Positions 1-14,200 of a stretch of 64,000 nt of DNA are shown here, piece by piece. The DNA is from Hexactinellida sp. DTS-2022 (taxonomy: Eukaryota > Porifera > Hexactinellida), in contig JAPNXP010000013.1 in assembly GCA_028753945.1 (NCBI GenBank), positions 5,023,501 to 5,087,500 on the forward strand. The letters are read 5' to 3'. The notes under the pieces are model-generated. The model worked only from the letters and a program-made list of their open reading frames with translations, ran no database searches and had not been told where the DNA came from. Both the position numbers and the translations under genes were made by a program. Positions within the stretch are counted from its first letter, which is position 1; each line of letters opens with the position of its first letter.

Positions 1-455
1 CAGAGTAAGTTAATAGACACCCTTAGTAAGAACACCAGGGGACCATATTAATATGTGTTCGTATTAACCGGTGTTGTAATATATTATTTGACACATTTAA
101 TTACAGTAGACTTTGGTTAGTAAGAACACCAGGGGACCGTCGAAATATGTTCGTATTAACTGGAGTCACTAGCATGCATTTGTATAGGCTAGGGGAATTA
201 AACCTTGCTTCCCGCATATTATAAGTACAGTAGACTTGTTAATTAATACGTTCACCAAAGTGTGTATTTCTTATCCGAAATTCGTTTAACCGGTGTTGTA
301 ATTTATACTAAAATACTTTAGATAGGAACTGAAATAGTACGTATTAACCAGAAATTCGTATTACCAATGTTGCCATTTCTACTCAAAATGCTTTGAAATG
401 AACTGAAATAGTGTACGTATTACCTGGAAACTCGTATTAACGAGGTTCTACTGTA
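1..455. mobile_element. Cluster of degenerate family-A MITE copies
   Basis: Begins in an incomplete copy (AACACCAGGGGACC near 31-45). A second copy starts at 103 with ACAGTAGACTTTGG and carries the family-A interior (CATGCATTTGTATAGGCTAG). A third runs 231-455, ending in CGAGGTTCTACTGTA. No coding potential. Confidence 0.6.
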
Positions 456-913
456 TATTTTATGTAAACGGAGTATTACATAATGTCGTTCACCATGCAA
501 ACCACTGAAATATCCCGTATATACGTTTGTAGCATTGATATTTAACAGCAATTAATGGTAGACATGCAGGTCATTCTGTTTGTTTCGTGTAGATTATTGT
601 GTTCTTCTGTTTTGTCTATTTAAGACTTCTGTTTTGTTATTTGAGTTCATAGTACAGTAAAGGTATTTTATATTAGGTCGATATAATTTTATGAAAACAA
701 TCTTCGTCATTAAAAGCCTTATGTAATGTTACGATTAAATATCGTATATTTGTGATAATTACTCTTCTTCACACTGGCAGAAATTTGTTCGTAGAAAACG
801 AATAAATTTATAAATCCACTTCTCTCAATTTAATACAACTTACTGGCCTGTGAATATTGTGGCGAAATTTAATACTGAAAACCAACTCTCCATATCCAAA
901 TGTTATTTGTTTG

Positions 914-1090
914 TACAGTGGTGTTCGCGTATAATATCAAGTCGCATTTTGCACAAAATTTGCTTGCCCATCGGCGAACTTGCTATTAGAGGAACAAAAC
1001 TAGATTAAATGCTCGCTTGGGGACTGAAAATACTTGCTAATAGAGCAATGTTGCTAATAGAGCAATTATAATTAGACGAACACCACTGTA
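914..1090. mobile_element. Family-D MITE (TACAGTGGTGTTCGC termini)
   Basis: Termini TACAGTGGTGTTCGC and CGAACACCACTGTA form an inverted pair; the interior is non-coding. The right end lies 28 bp before the acceptor of the SERBP1-like exon at 1119, so the element occupies the branch-point side of that intron. Confidence 0.75.
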
Positions 1091-1118
1091 CCTTAGTTGA
1101 TTCTCTTGTTCTATGAAG

Positions 1119-3507
1119 GCAAGAGGAAAAAGAAAAGCCAAAGGAGTCTAAAATTGAAAACGAGGACCCTCCTCCAGAGGCCCCACTGCGCACACTGAAT
1201 GAGTACAGAGAACAGGAAGTCAACGCCAAGTTCGAATTCGAATTCAATATCCGTCAAATTGACAAAGAAAGTACCAATTCTAAGTGGAAAGGTGCGAAGG
1301 CGATTACCCGAGAGCGAGAGGAAGAGAACTACATTTCCCCTCACTACGTGAGTATCCCTGAATTGTGATGTTTCATAGAAACTAGTGACAGGACTGTTTC
1401 CAGATTGCTAGGGCATATGTACTTGAGTCATGGTTAGTATGGCTTTAATACAACCATACATTTGTATGGTTGGGGAAAGCCATCATAGTCGTATATACGG
1501 CCTTCGTATGTCAATGTTTCCATATGCCAAAAACTAAATCTGTGTCCAATTTTCGTTTTTATGAGGCTCGAATGAATATTTTGCAATTTTGCATGTCGTA
1601 TGTCAGTTTTGTAGGTTCCATACGATGGCCATTTTATAGAAATCTATTTTTTTGAGGTCTCTATAAGAGCATTTGCGTTATGATTAATAGCAATAAATGA
1701 TGCCTCTCAACAACTACTATTATTATTAGCTTAATGGTCATGGCCCTATCAAACTACATAGGCTTAAGCAGGGTTTTTTTAAGGCCGATCTTGGTGTAAA
1801 ATTTGCACCAAGATTTTTTGGAGTTACACCACGATTCGGGTCGGCAGCGGCCTCTGCAGTGTTGAGTTACACCAAGGCCGCGCTGAGTTGCACCAAGGTC
1901 TGAACCTTAAAAAACCCCCTGCCCTTAAGAATGTGTGTGTGTGTTTGTAGGAGGAGGTAGAGAAGATAAAGACCTCAGGCCGGAAGAAGGAGGCTGTACA
2001 GCTTAACGTTAGATTCTCAGAGCCGCCCACCCGTGGCAGATGGGGAGACAGAGACAGAGAGAGGGACGGGGAGAGGAGAGAGGGGGGCGGGGGCTATAGG
2101 GGGTATGGGGACAGAGGAGGGTACGGAGGAAATAGGGACAGAGATGGCCAGAGAGGCGGGTATGGGAATAGGGATGGCAATCGTAGTGGTGGCTTTGGTG
2201 GCGATAGAGATAGAGATAGGGATAAGGATGGGGATGGCCCTCGTAGTGGATTTGGAAATAGAGATAGGGACAGAGAAGGTTCCCGTGGTGGCTATGGTGG
2301 CGATAGAGATAGAGATGGGCAGAGAGGTGGGTATGGGAATAGAGAGAGGGATGGCAATCGTAGTGGATTTGGAGGTGACAGAGATAAAGATAGGGATGGC
2401 AATCGTAGTGGTGGTTTTGGTGGCGATAAAGATAAGGATAAAGATGGGGATGGCCCTCGCAGTGGCTTTGGAAATAGGGACAGAGATAGAGATGGTTCCC
2501 GAGGTGGCTTTGGTGGCAATAGAGATAGGGACAGGGATGGCCCGAGAAGTGGATTTGGAGGTGACAGGGATAGGGATAAAGATGGTTCTCGTAGTGGTGG
2601 CTTTGGTGGCGACAGGGAAAGGGACAGAGATAAAGATGGAGACGGCCCGAGAGGCGGGTATGGAAATAGGGACAGAGAAGGTTCCCGTGGTGGCGACAGA
2701 GACGGTTCCCGTGGTGGTTTTAGAGGTGACAGAGATAAGGAGAGAGATGGCCCTCGTACTGGTGGCTTTGGCGATAAGGATAAAGATAAGGATGGGGATG
2801 GCCCGAGAAGTGACTTTGGAAACAAAGACAGAGATAGTTCCCGTGGTGGCGATAGAGATAAGGATAGAGATGGTTCCCGAGGTGACGGAGACAAAGATAA
2901 AGATGGCCCGAGAAGTGGTGGCGATAAAGATAAGGACAAAGATGGGGATGAGCCGAGAAGTGGCTTTGGAAATAGGGACAGGGACAGAGAAGGTTCCCGA
3001 GGTGGCTTTGGTGACAATAGAGATAAGGACAGAGATGGCCAGAGAAGTGGAGGTTTTGGTGGCGATAGGGATAGGGACAGAGAAGGAGGGAATCGGTTCG
3101 GAAACCGGGATCGAGAAGGCTATCGGGGCGGCTATAGAGACAGAGACGGGTCTCGCGGTGGCAGTGGCTCCGGAAACAGAGACAGAGATGGGTCCCGCGG
3201 CGGTTTTGGAGGCGACAGAGACAAGGACAGTGGTCCTAGAGAGAGTTTTGGTGACAGAGGAGATGGTTCCAGGGGAGGTTTCGGAAATCGAGATAGAGAT
3301 GGCCAACGTGGTGGCTTTGGCGACAGAGACAGAGACAGGGAAGGGGGGAATCGATTCGGTAACAGAGACAGAGAGGGGGGCGGCGGGTTCCGAGAGAGGA
3401 GGGACGATCATGACCGCGAGGATCGCGGGGGATATCGGCGACCCAACAGAGACCCACAGAACTTTAGCTTTAAAGAGGAAGAGTTCCCTTCCCTGGCTAA
3501 CAAATAG
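1119..3507 (+). CDS. SERBP1/HABP4: SERBP1/HABP4-like RNA-binding protein, 3' part (5' exons outside window)
   Basis: Two exons are readable: 1119-1347 and 1951-3507 (joined in phase 0, stop TAG 3505-3507), giving the last ~594 residues. The first four bases of the window followed by GTAAGT may be the end of the preceding exon. Exon 1119-1347 encodes LNEYREQEV...EFEFNIRQ, matching the LxEWKA...FNIRK core of the HABP4/PAI-RBP1 family. The extreme C-terminus ([14 protein letters not shown]) matches the family's EEFPSL-type tail. These proteins bind mRNA and the ribosome (Stm1/SERBP1 role, known for the family). Between core and tail lies a very long low-complexity tract (about 2025-3440) alternating GGFG/RGGYG with RDRDRDKDG-type blocks. 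This is an enlarged, acidic/basic version of the family's RGG box, so the protein is much longer than its vertebrate relatives. Assignment is good; the N-terminus cannot be seen. Confidence 0.85.
2025..3440 (+). repeat. Coding minisatellite: RG/RD-rich tract of the SERBP1-like gene
   Basis: Imperfect direct repeats of roughly 40-70 nt built from GGTGGCTTTGGTGGCGAT and GATAGAGATAGGGAT-like blocks. They encode alternating Gly/Phe/Arg and Arg/Asp/Lys-Asp segments. The tract is stop-free in three frames including the antisense, which creates long shadow ORFs. Confidence 0.9.
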
Positions 3508-3997
3508 TTCTAACTCTCCCGTATCTCTCTCTCTCGTAGCTCTAGTCTGTTAGTACCCAGAGAGAGTGTCTCTATGAAAGTATTTTAGTGATTACCCTTA
3601 GACATTAGCTTGGGTCATTAGTTAGGATTCTGTTGATCTATCATCATAATCTCTCAGTGTAATGTTGTATGTTATTTGGTGTTATAATTATAGTATTGTT
3701 GTTACAAACATTTTCTATTAGGAATGGAAAGGGATATCATCTAAACAATTTTTGAGCGCCTTGATTTAGTTTAATCTCGCTCACACGCGCCTAAATTACT
3801 CGATTTGTTTTACATCTATGGGGACATCTCGATTTTCGCGCGCCTAGAAAGTTTCCTTTCAAAATTACGCGCGCCCTCTAACTTGGTTAGCTATTGATAT
3901 AAAGACAATTTACTAAGATAACTGGCGATAATTAGCTTAACTTTCCACCTGCCATGGCTACTACGTGTTCGTGTTAATAGCAAAAAGTAGTATTTTG

Positions 3998-4084
3998 CAG
4001 TAAATTTTCTTGCTAGGAACAAAATTAACATAAATGCTCGCTTGGGGACTGAAAATAACTTGCTATTAGGCGAACACCACTGTA
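3998..4084. mobile_element. Truncated family-D MITE
   Basis: Shares GCTCGCTTGGGGACTGAAAA with the copy at 914-1090 and ends in GCGAACACCACTGTA. The left terminus is missing. Confidence 0.6.
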
Positions 4085-4542
4085 CGTATTAGTAAGTAGG
4101 ACCACATTTAAATGCCCGATAATCCATAGTATGAGAGTAGTCAATATAAGAACCTAGAGATAGTTACAGTGTATAGGAATGCTATTATATTGCTAATGTG
4201 TGGTAATTGAACTAGCCATGTAATCTCCCACCACATAGGTTAGGCAATCTGTCGACTTTAATTTAATCCACTTTATTGTGTACAATTTTGTGATTTGTTA
4301 AGTCGACCATAACCTTTTCATTTCATATAATTTTAAGCTAACCATAAACATTTCATTCAATTTTAACTAAAGCACAAAAACTAGTGAAACAGAGAAGGAA
4401 ATAAGAGGTTCTTATATGGGTTGTTTATAATTAGTTAATTGCTAATATGCTTTGAATGCACAGCAAATAATTGCTATAACTGTTATTGACTTATTGTACA
4501 GATGTGAATGGAGTGCTTTGTCGTATATTTAGAATAATATTT

Positions 4543-4715
4543 ATACAGTAGAAGCTCGTTAATACGAACACCAATGGATGGTAAAATTTTGTTCGCTTTA
4601 ACTGGATTAATACCCATTGAATAGCCATTGTAGGAACCTGATTTTGTGGAACTGTTTATTTGTTTTATCCGGAAATTCGTATTAATCGTGTTCGTACTAA
4701 CGAAGTTCTATTGTA
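4543..4715. mobile_element. Family-A' MITE
   Basis: TACAGTAGAAGCTCGTTAAT at the left and CGAAGTTCTATTGTA at the right form imperfect inverted ends flanked by TA. The interior resembles the copies at 19627 and 27455. Confidence 0.7.
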
Positions 4716-5045
4716 TTTATATCGGGATGACATATTTGTTATTATTACAAATATAGTAAATATGTAATTACCAATAATTAGCAGTGTTTGAAAGTAATAT
4801 ATAAGTAGTGTATCTATTTGTATTGCATTTGACTGATCTTTCATTCTACTGCAAACCTTCAAGTAAGTTATTTGGTTGTTGCTATTTGTAACAATGACTG
4901 TTTATTGGCTACGTAAACATTTATAATTGAGAAATGTTGTTGTTTTCCGGATTTTAGTATTTCAGATGATGTAATTGCTATTTTATTTGTTTGAAATGAA
5001 GAAATGCAATTACTTTCAATTTGGACACTTGTTTCAAATAAAGCT

Positions 5046-5053
5046 TATATAAA
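5046..5053 (+). promoter_or_regulatory. TATA-like box of MAST gene
   Basis: TATATAAA 55 bp before the ATG at 5108. The spacing fits a short 5' UTR. Confidence 0.45.
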
Positions 5054-5107
5054 CTTGATTTCGATTATACGCATATTTACTGGGATATTTATTGGATTTA
5101 GTTTGTG

Positions 5108-8100
5108 ATGTCTCTCCTTTCTTGCGAGCTACGTACGAACCTACGGGACGACAACTTGCATGATATTATTCCTATTCTAGAGCGACTATACACCAGTAGA
5201 CATCCGCCCCAAAAACCGTTTTTAAACTGGGCTCGAGAGGATGTAATGATGGAATTCGGTGGCAGAGTGAATGCTCTGACTATTGAGAAAATAGTTTCTT
5301 TTCTGGAAAAAAATCAGAGAGAAATTCAGTTCAATTCTTCGCTAGGGACAGACGCGGAGGATTCTGATTTGATTATGGACTCGGTGAGTTTGTTTGTGTT
5401 GTTATTTGTTTTGTTTGTTTGCTTGTTTGCTTGTTGTTTGTTTATTTGTTTATTTATTTGTTTGGTTCTTTATTTGTTTACAATTTGCCGGGAAAAATGG
5501 ACTAAAATTACAATCTTTGTACATTTCATTTTGTAGTTTCAACTTTTCCATATTTCCAATTATTCTCTTCAAATTCTGTTTTACCCTACATTGTTACAAA
5601 TTATTCTACACAAATAGCAACATTGTTTACTTGTATTTGTCTAATCAATTTATATTATTGCTTACATATAATGATAGCATAGTTTGCCATAACAATACCT
5701 GATTATTCAATACATAATTATAGAATATTCGCTATGTGTATTATGTACGTAAATTTATGACCTCGTACTGTATTTTGTTTTTTGAAATTTATTTTCTAAA
5801 ATTCAGCCAGGGTATTTCCTTAATTATTCCTTAATTCTTAGAAAATCTCAATCTCAGTGCTTTTAATTGTGTCTTATAAAATACATGTAGGTAAGTCCGC
5901 ATTATCGTTTTGTCTATAGTAGCAAAAGTTATTTGATATCGAATCATTGTACGCTCATAAAAAGCACAATTATTAATTATTTGGAGGAATTGTTTACAGA
6001 ATTAGATCAGCGAACTTTCTATTTTGTTTTCCAACCACAGACGAACTAATTTAATTGCATCTACTTTCCAACTTGTTTGTTCAATTATTCATTATCTGGT
6101 TTTACCCTATTGACCTATGCAAGTTGATTTGTCTATTGTTTTTATTTAAATAATTTAGCTTATTTCGCATAAATTGCTGATAAAAACGAACTTCATTTAA
6201 TTAAACATTTTAAGTCATCAAGTTGTGAAAAATCATTTGATATTTTGGCTGTATCACTGATTAAGAGGGTTAACTTTTCAATTTTACCTTTCGGACTCTT
6301 TTTGATTAATAAACCTGATTAAAATCTCTTTGTTTGTTTACATACAATGATGCCATTTTAGTTCAATAAATTTGTTTTGAACTTTCTTCTGAAAAATTAA
6401 ACTTGCATTCATCAAAATACAATCGAGTACGCTACATCACTTAATTGCCCTTTAATCTAAGTGCTAATACGAATGACGATAGTGACTTTATTAGTCTACC
6501 TGTCTCTAATTAGTTTCTAGGGAAGTTAGCTCATTCACTAATCAATTAATGTTCCATATGTTTGAGCTATTGAATGTGATTATAACGCATAACAATTGAT
6601 AGTTTGGTTGCTTAATAGGTTCGTATAACAAGTACAAGAACTGTATAATTACTCTTGGTATATCTATTCAATATTGTTCTATAGAAGTTCATATTTTAGT
6701 CATTATTAAATTTAGTGCCTTTAAGTTAATGGATTTCTTAAGTCAAGTCATTATATTTTGGATTAATTTGTATTTTGTTTGTTATCAACAGACTATTCAT
6801 CCCAATATTGGATAAAACTTTATATGATACTCTCTTAACAAAATTATCTTTCTACAAACAGGTAGATAGTTGAATCGAATTATGACGGATGTTAGTTCAA
6901 ATCTAAATTCTTAATTAAGTAATGTCCCGTATTCCCAATAACTACCTAATTAGAAATTGAGTTGAACAGTTAGTTGTATGATTCCCTATCTTAAGTCCAG
7001 AGTCTAAATATGCACTGTTTTGATTCCCTAATATTCGCATGGGAGAAAACTAGCATCCGATAAATTCAGACAGAAGCCAGCACATTCCAATGTCCCGTTT
7101 TGTTGTTTGGAAGTTTATATCAGTTTGTCGAAGTTTTATTGCTTATTTAAGAGATTTCATTTTTTAAGACTCTTCTAAGAGTCTCAAATATTCAGGCTTG
7201 TTGTTTGTTTATTTGATTGTTTATTTGTTTATCAACGAATCCTCTCTATACAGAATATACGGAACACCAATAAACCTGAAAATTGTTCCTTAAACGAAAG
7301 TTCTTGCTTTAATTAACAACAATATTGCACAGAAATTTGGAGGGTTATTATTAACATACTTAAATTTATGAGATTTCTTATACTAATTATCTTCGAGAGG
7401 TTTCCTTTAATACACTATACCACATTCCATTGTATAAATATATTATAATGCTAGCTTCTCAATTATAGCTAGCTATTATATGTACACACATATGCGATTA
7501 TAAGGAATTTATGATTAATATTATGTTATTGAGTCACACTTGATTGTTTAATTAGAGTTGTCAACCAAATTATGTGTCTTATAAAATGTTATTTGATTTA
7601 AATTCCGGTAAATAGACTGTCGGAGCCATTTTATTCTCAAATAAAATTAATTTATGTTAGAACACAATTAATTAATATGAATATTGGGCAATTTACACTG
7701 TTATGTTTATGTTTATTAAATTCTAATGACTCGAGTAGTAGTTTTAAAAACAAATCATTAAATTTTCAACGGCAATACATTGCAAGTTCATGCTTGCGTC
7801 AATAATTATATACAAATTTCTGGACTTTATCCATTATTTATACATGTTTGTGGTTGGTTAGTAATTCCCTAAGAGTTGCCCAAAACCGGTTAACAACAAT
7901 CTTGCAAATCAAATGTGGTTGTGTAATAAATACAGGTTCTTAAATGGACACTAGCAATATATTGCGAATAAATAGATTGTACCTTGTATCAGAATGCATT
8001 GTATTGTCTGATTTACTATTGGCGTTAAAAATTAATTAGTATGAACTTAATGGCTGTAATAAAATTGTAGATAAATATTTTTGTTACCATAAGGTCAAGA

Positions 8101-11100
8101 TAATTAACCTTTCTCGTGAACAAATGGGTTATTAACTTATTATGTATATAAGTCCGATATAATTGTATTAAACTGGGCATTTTGGATGTTTAATCGCGAA
8201 TTCGTATTTGGAATTTTCCGCATTCCAAGAATCCGGAGTTAAATTCAAGTATATTTCTTGAAAACTTATTTCTAATCAAATACACTTTAATTATTAATTA
8301 AAAACACAAAATATTATTTGAATTTCTTATCTTTTTAACTGTTTTAAGGATATTAATTTGTTCTTTTGTTTTATCCGTTGAAACCCGCTTTAAATATTAT
8401 CGCATAATCTGACTCTTATGGTTGTCACCTAATTAATCTAATTAAACTTCTAATTTTATTTCCTACGACATGCTATATTCATTCACTGATTATAAAGTAC
8501 GAAAGTTGATTCACATATTTCCTATTGTTGTATTGTTTGGTGGCTTTAAGCAACCTTGCATTGAGATTAAGAAACGGCTAAATTTGAACTGAAGTCTGAC
8601 AGGAAATAAGTTTGTTGTTTGTATAGTGTTTACGCAGTATTTTCATATTATTTGTTGTTTGTTGTCTATAACGTTTTCTGCCCCTTGAACCTACGGTACT
8701 GAGCTAGTATTATAAATATAGAAATGAGAAAGCTATTTACATACACTATTATTTCTAGCCAACGATTAAAATGAAAGATTCTGACTCAATGGGAATTTCT
8801 TTGGCAACTTCCCTACCATCTAGCCTTTTCAGGAATTTCTACCAAAGTAATTCTACTATGGACTTATGTACTAATATTGAACGGCCGTCTCAACCAATCG
8901 CTCACGGACTTAATTCCTATTCGATTTCGCCTAGCTGTTCAAATGTGCTAGGATTCCAATCTCAATCTCCTAGCAATATAACGAAGAAATCAAATATTCG
9001 TAAATACAGACGGAAATTGTGTTCGTCTGCTCCTGATTTAATTCAACTCCAGAGAATCGTAGATGAAGTGAGTCAATACATAATTAACAATTGTACTTAC
9101 ATATTATTTCAATAGTTCGAAGTAGAATTCCATTTACATACAAAGGTTGCTATAGAACATACATACGAGATCATTTTCAAAGACATTTTTGTAACGATAG
9201 GTTCATGCCGTAATTATGTTGCTTTAAAATAGGGAGTATAAGTTCGGGAATATTTAATCGCCCCTCCCTATATCAAAGAGATTCTTAGTATTTTATCTGA
9301 GTTCGCTAGTCTCATTTTGTTACCTACAGCAGCATGTGAATGCACTTTCATATCCATTCGAGTTAAATCTGATTTAACAGACATTTATCCTATATAGCTA
9401 TTTTGGGGCTTTTATTGGCTTAATAGCTATTATACATTTTGTATTATTCTAATGGTCATTGCACTGTTTATATACAGTAGACTCTCGTAAGTTGGAAATA
9501 TCGGTTATAAGGAGTACAAGGTTTGATTAATTCCCCTAGCCTATACAAATGCATGCAAGTGACTCCGGTTAATACGAATTTCCTGATAATACGAACATAT
9601 TAAGACGGTCCCCTGGTGTTCCTATTAACCAGAGTCTACTGTATTGTCGATACTTGTACGTCATTTTATGTAAGTATTATTATTATTGAATTAATATAGA
9701 TGATAAGTAGAGTTTATTTTGCATAATAATGACTTGTTATTTAAGAGTTCTCAAACTCTTGTAAATTAAATTATTTAGAGCATTTATTGTTTGTATTAGA
9801 CGAACTTCTTTTGTTTAATAATCAGGTTATTATAGTTTTAATTCGTCACAGGTTATGTCAAAACTTTGAGCTCTATTATGCTTGTTTACACATTAATTAG
9901 TGTGGTGTTTATTATTATTAGCCACACACAAATATGTCATCAATTTATGTAACATAACATTAGTAATTATTTGGTTTTTATACATCCCATTTTTATATTT
10001 TTGTAGAATAACAACCGTTTGGTTTATAGGAATACTTAATAATTTATTATTTTATTATTATTTATTTATTTTAATATAGAACGAGCTCTCTCTCCCACCT
10101 AGAAATTTAAAGTAAGTTATTTCTACAATTCTATTAACGAAGTATATTCCATTAAATTGATATCTATTCCCCTAATCCATTAAAGTACACTCATTAAAAG
10201 TACACTCATTAGTCGTTTGTAAGTAGAATTAATTGTTTGTCAATCTAAACAGATGTGCCACGTAATTTCATTCATTGTCAAAGTCCATTTTATTTCTTTG
10301 AAAATTACCGTTTGCTATATTATATTAATTGTTTGTTATTTATTAATTTATTTTAGTTATTCGTCACGGCCGCCGAGTGGATATACACGACACCAATCTC
10401 ATTCTCACAGTAAGGAGTATATGTTGTTGTTGTTTTTGTTGTTGTTGTTGTTAGTTTGTTTGTTAGTTTGTTGTTTGTTTGTTTGTTTGTTTGTTTGTCT
10501 TTTAGTTAGTAAGCTAGTTAGTTAGTTGTTTACGTAGTTTAATAGTTAGTTAGTTAGTTTGTGTTTGTTTGTTTACTTGTTTATTAGTTTGTTGTTTGTT
10601 AGTTTTTTAGTTTGTTAGTTTGTTTGTTTGTCTTTTAGTTAGTAAGCTAGTTAGTTAGTTGTTTACGTAGTTTAATAGTTAGTTAGTTGTTTACGTAGTT
10701 AGTTAGTTAGTTAGTTAGTTTGTGTTTGTTTGTTTACTTGTTTATTTGTTCGATTAGGTTTCTCACAAAGAACTCCAAACCCAACCAACAGCTTATCCAT
10801 ATGTCCCTTCCAGTTCAACAACAGGTGACAAAATAATTTCTCACTATTATAATATTCCGCTTAATATGTCACTTTGTTTGAGGGTAGTTTAACCCATTAA
10901 GCGGAAAATCCAATTAACCCAAAATACTCCAATCCAAACTGTATTTTTATTTCGTAAATCCTGTGAAATATTGACCCAATTAAGCGGAGAATCCTATTAA
11001 CTTGTGTATATTTCCCAAATCTCCTAATTACGCTCCAAACTAACTGACTATACCAGGTCAGTCTATATATAATTTCCTGTTTGTTTAGTCGCTATTCCGA

Positions 11101-11171
11101 TCAACTGAGGAGATGGTCTGCCACCTCTTCTGGCTACAACACCGCCTCTCCAGCCTCTGTCTCCGTAAGTG

Positions 11172-11205
<34 letters not shown>

Positions 11206-14200
11206 ATACATTTATATCTTTACAAAATTATTCTTTAGACTTCATCTTCATGTGAAAAGCTCAACTACGTAAGTTTAAATTAAATATTACTAAATTCAGG
11301 CACTGAAAGGCTCAATTTTTTTTCCAGTTTTAATTTTCTTTTATAAAGTAAAGTTATAGTCTATGAGTAAGCCTGGCTCTTTTACTATTAAACTAACTGA
11401 GTTCTATACAGATATTATCTAATATAATTTGTTGTTATTGTTGTTTACTTGTAGCTCCCAAGCCATCAGGAGTATGACGCATCTACAACTAGGCATTGGC
11501 GGTAATATATTCATTTATTCTAAACATTCGAATGTTTATTTATTATTATTGCTTAGCAGAACTGATAGTATGGGCTCTGAAGATGATTTCCATTTCAAGT
11601 ACAGGTCTCTTCGCTCTTTGAGGTGAGTAGTTTGTTGTTGTTGTTGTTTGTTTGTTTGTTGTTGTTTGGTATTGTAAATTCGACTCGTTTAATTCCCCTA
11701 GCCTATACAAATATATGCAAGTGACTTCGGTTAGTACGAACATATTTCGACGGTTCCCTGGCTATTCATATTAACGAAAATCTACTATATTTATCCTTAA
11801 TTTATTACATACAGCTTGTTACAATGTGATAGCACGTTTGTCTACAAATAAGTAATTACCCTAAATAGGAATAAACTTGTAGTCACACGGCACGGCTGTA
11901 AATTGTGTTTCTGAGATTGGAGAGATCTTATCTATGAACTTTGTTATTGCAGGTTGTACTGTCCAAGTTGTGTAGGCTAGTAATTCATGCAAATATTTAT
12001 TTGATAAGCTTCCTCGCTTGAGGGAATCGATTCCATAAACAAACTGACTGGAGAACCATGGATGTAATCAGTTTTCTCAGTGCTTATTATGTTCGTTTGC
12101 CGATATGAAAAACTTAAGTGAAAATTGGAAATTCAACTGTTTCAGGGCTCCCAATATCGTTGTTTGAATTGTATTATTATATTGTACTGTGTACTTTGCC
12201 AGGAGATTATTTAGCACTTTCAATGAATCAAAGGAAAATAAAATCTTTAATTTAATCGCATGAGGTGTTAATCACAGTTCTAATTCTGAAATCATTCCAT
12301 CGAATATTATGTCACCAATCTCTACAATAAATAAATACTAGAAATACTAAATTAATCCCATTAATATATCCAATGAGCTTACTAGTTGCATTCGCTGTTA
12401 TTCTCCTACCTATTTATGCTCACTGCTATTCCTCTGGTCCCCCTATAACCGTGTGTCGGTCCCTCACTCCAGATCCTTCCTCTTCCGGACACAATGCGTA
12501 TCCGCTCACCTCTGACATTCCATACGACCTCACCGTTGTCAACTCGCCGCTTAACACGTACCATAATGGGCAGACTATCTTATTGGAATTGTCTGACCCA
12601 GGAATGAAGAGTTTTGTTGGATTCTTGGTTCAAGGGAGAGATCACGGGGGTCACCCTGTAGGCACATTTTCGCCCCAGAATGAATTCCAGCAGCTTATAT
12701 ATTGTGCAGGGGTGATGGGGAATAGTATTACTCATTATAACACTGTTGATGAGGCATTTATTTCGCAGCAATTCGTGTGGAATGCTATTGGAGCTGAAAC
12801 TAGTAATGTAACCTTCTTCTACACAGTTGTGCATGAAATGGATGAATATTGGGCTCATCATGAGGGTCCCACTTTATACTACTTATCTGGTGCTGTTATA
12901 ATACAAACTGTATCTAGCCTTATTATGTTCCTGTTAGTGCTAGTTAGCCTATCTCTAACTATATAACTGATTAAGTATTGACATGTTTATGTTGTTGTTG
13001 TTGTTGTTGTTATGATTTCAGTTTGCAATCCCCAAAATACTAATATTCCTGTATAAGCTATCCCTTCGTTATTATAAAACTTCCTTTCAACTGTTAACGA
13101 AAACATTCATCAGAAAATACAGTAGATTCTCGTTAATGCGAACATCAGGGGACCGTCGAAATATTTTCCGGAAATTCTTATACCGGAGTCACTTGCATGC
13201 ATTTGTATAGACTAGGAAATTAAACCTTGTCCTTAACAAATATTTCGTATTAACGAGTCTACTGTATATTAATAGGAATATTAACAATAACACCATTAAT
13301 AGTTGGATTATTAATTTAATTAATTAAATATAGTCCGGACTCTTCAATTACTTATCAACCATTGGACCAGACGACTGTATGGGACACTTTCAAAGCCAAC
13401 TTTCCTCATGTAAGTTCAACTATTGAATAATTACAATTTACAACACAACTGTTTGTTTATTTATTTATTTACTTGTTTATTTTTATTTATTTTTATTTAT
13501 TTATTTGTTAATTTATTTGTTTATTTATTTATTTACTTGTTTATTTTTATTTATTTATTTGTTAATTTATTTGTTTACTAACAGGCACAACAACAGATGC
13601 AACACCAGCTCCATGAGTTTGTTAAGAATATGAACTGCGATGAAAAGATAGAAACCTTCTCAAAGAACCAAGTAAGTTTACTCTCATTAGTATAACACGG
13701 TTAATAGTTAATACGAAGTTACTGTTAATACACACACTATTCCAGGGCCCATTAAACGCTTTAAATACTTAGTAAATCCTGTTAATAAGAACGAAAGTTT
13801 GTGTTTTAATATTCAGTAGACTCGGCTTAATAGAACCACCGGTTAATTGGATTCTCAAATTAATTGTGTTAATAATTCACAGGATTTACGGAACGGAAAT
13901 ACAGTTTGGCAATATTTTAAGTTAATTGGCTTCTCCGCTTAATCGGGACAAACTACCCTGGAACAAAACTGACCCTCTTAAGCGTAAGTCAACTGTACGT
14001 ATATATTGTTTATTATTCCCTTCCCCTCTAGCTTGTACAGATAGCTCAGACTATTATACAGGCCGCTGACACTAATCACCTGACTAGTGAGTTCTTCCTG
14101 GCTATTACGAAGGATTTGGCGGACATATTACACAGAGTAAGTTATCTCTATTATATAACCCACACAGTTATACACTCTGTTAATAGGAACACCAGGGGAC

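Larger units (their letters stand above)
3508..5107. other. Intergenic region, SERBP1-like to MAST
   Basis: No ORF or exon recognised. Holds a GC-rich patch with several GCGCGCC-type motifs (about 3755-3875), a truncated family-D MITE (about 3998-4084), a family-A' MITE (4543-4715), and the TATA-like box of the MAST gene near its right edge. Confidence 0.6.

Noticed and set aside
1005-1344. Minus-strand ORFs 1005-1247 and 1111-1344
   Set aside because: Antisense of the SERBP1-like exon 1119-1347.
2033-3553. 506-aa plus-strand and 464-aa minus-strand ORFs (2017-3411) over the repeat tract
   Set aside because: They are other frames of the SERBP1-like RGG/RD repeat. The true frame (1951-3507) has family motifs at both ends and continuous phase with the upstream exon.
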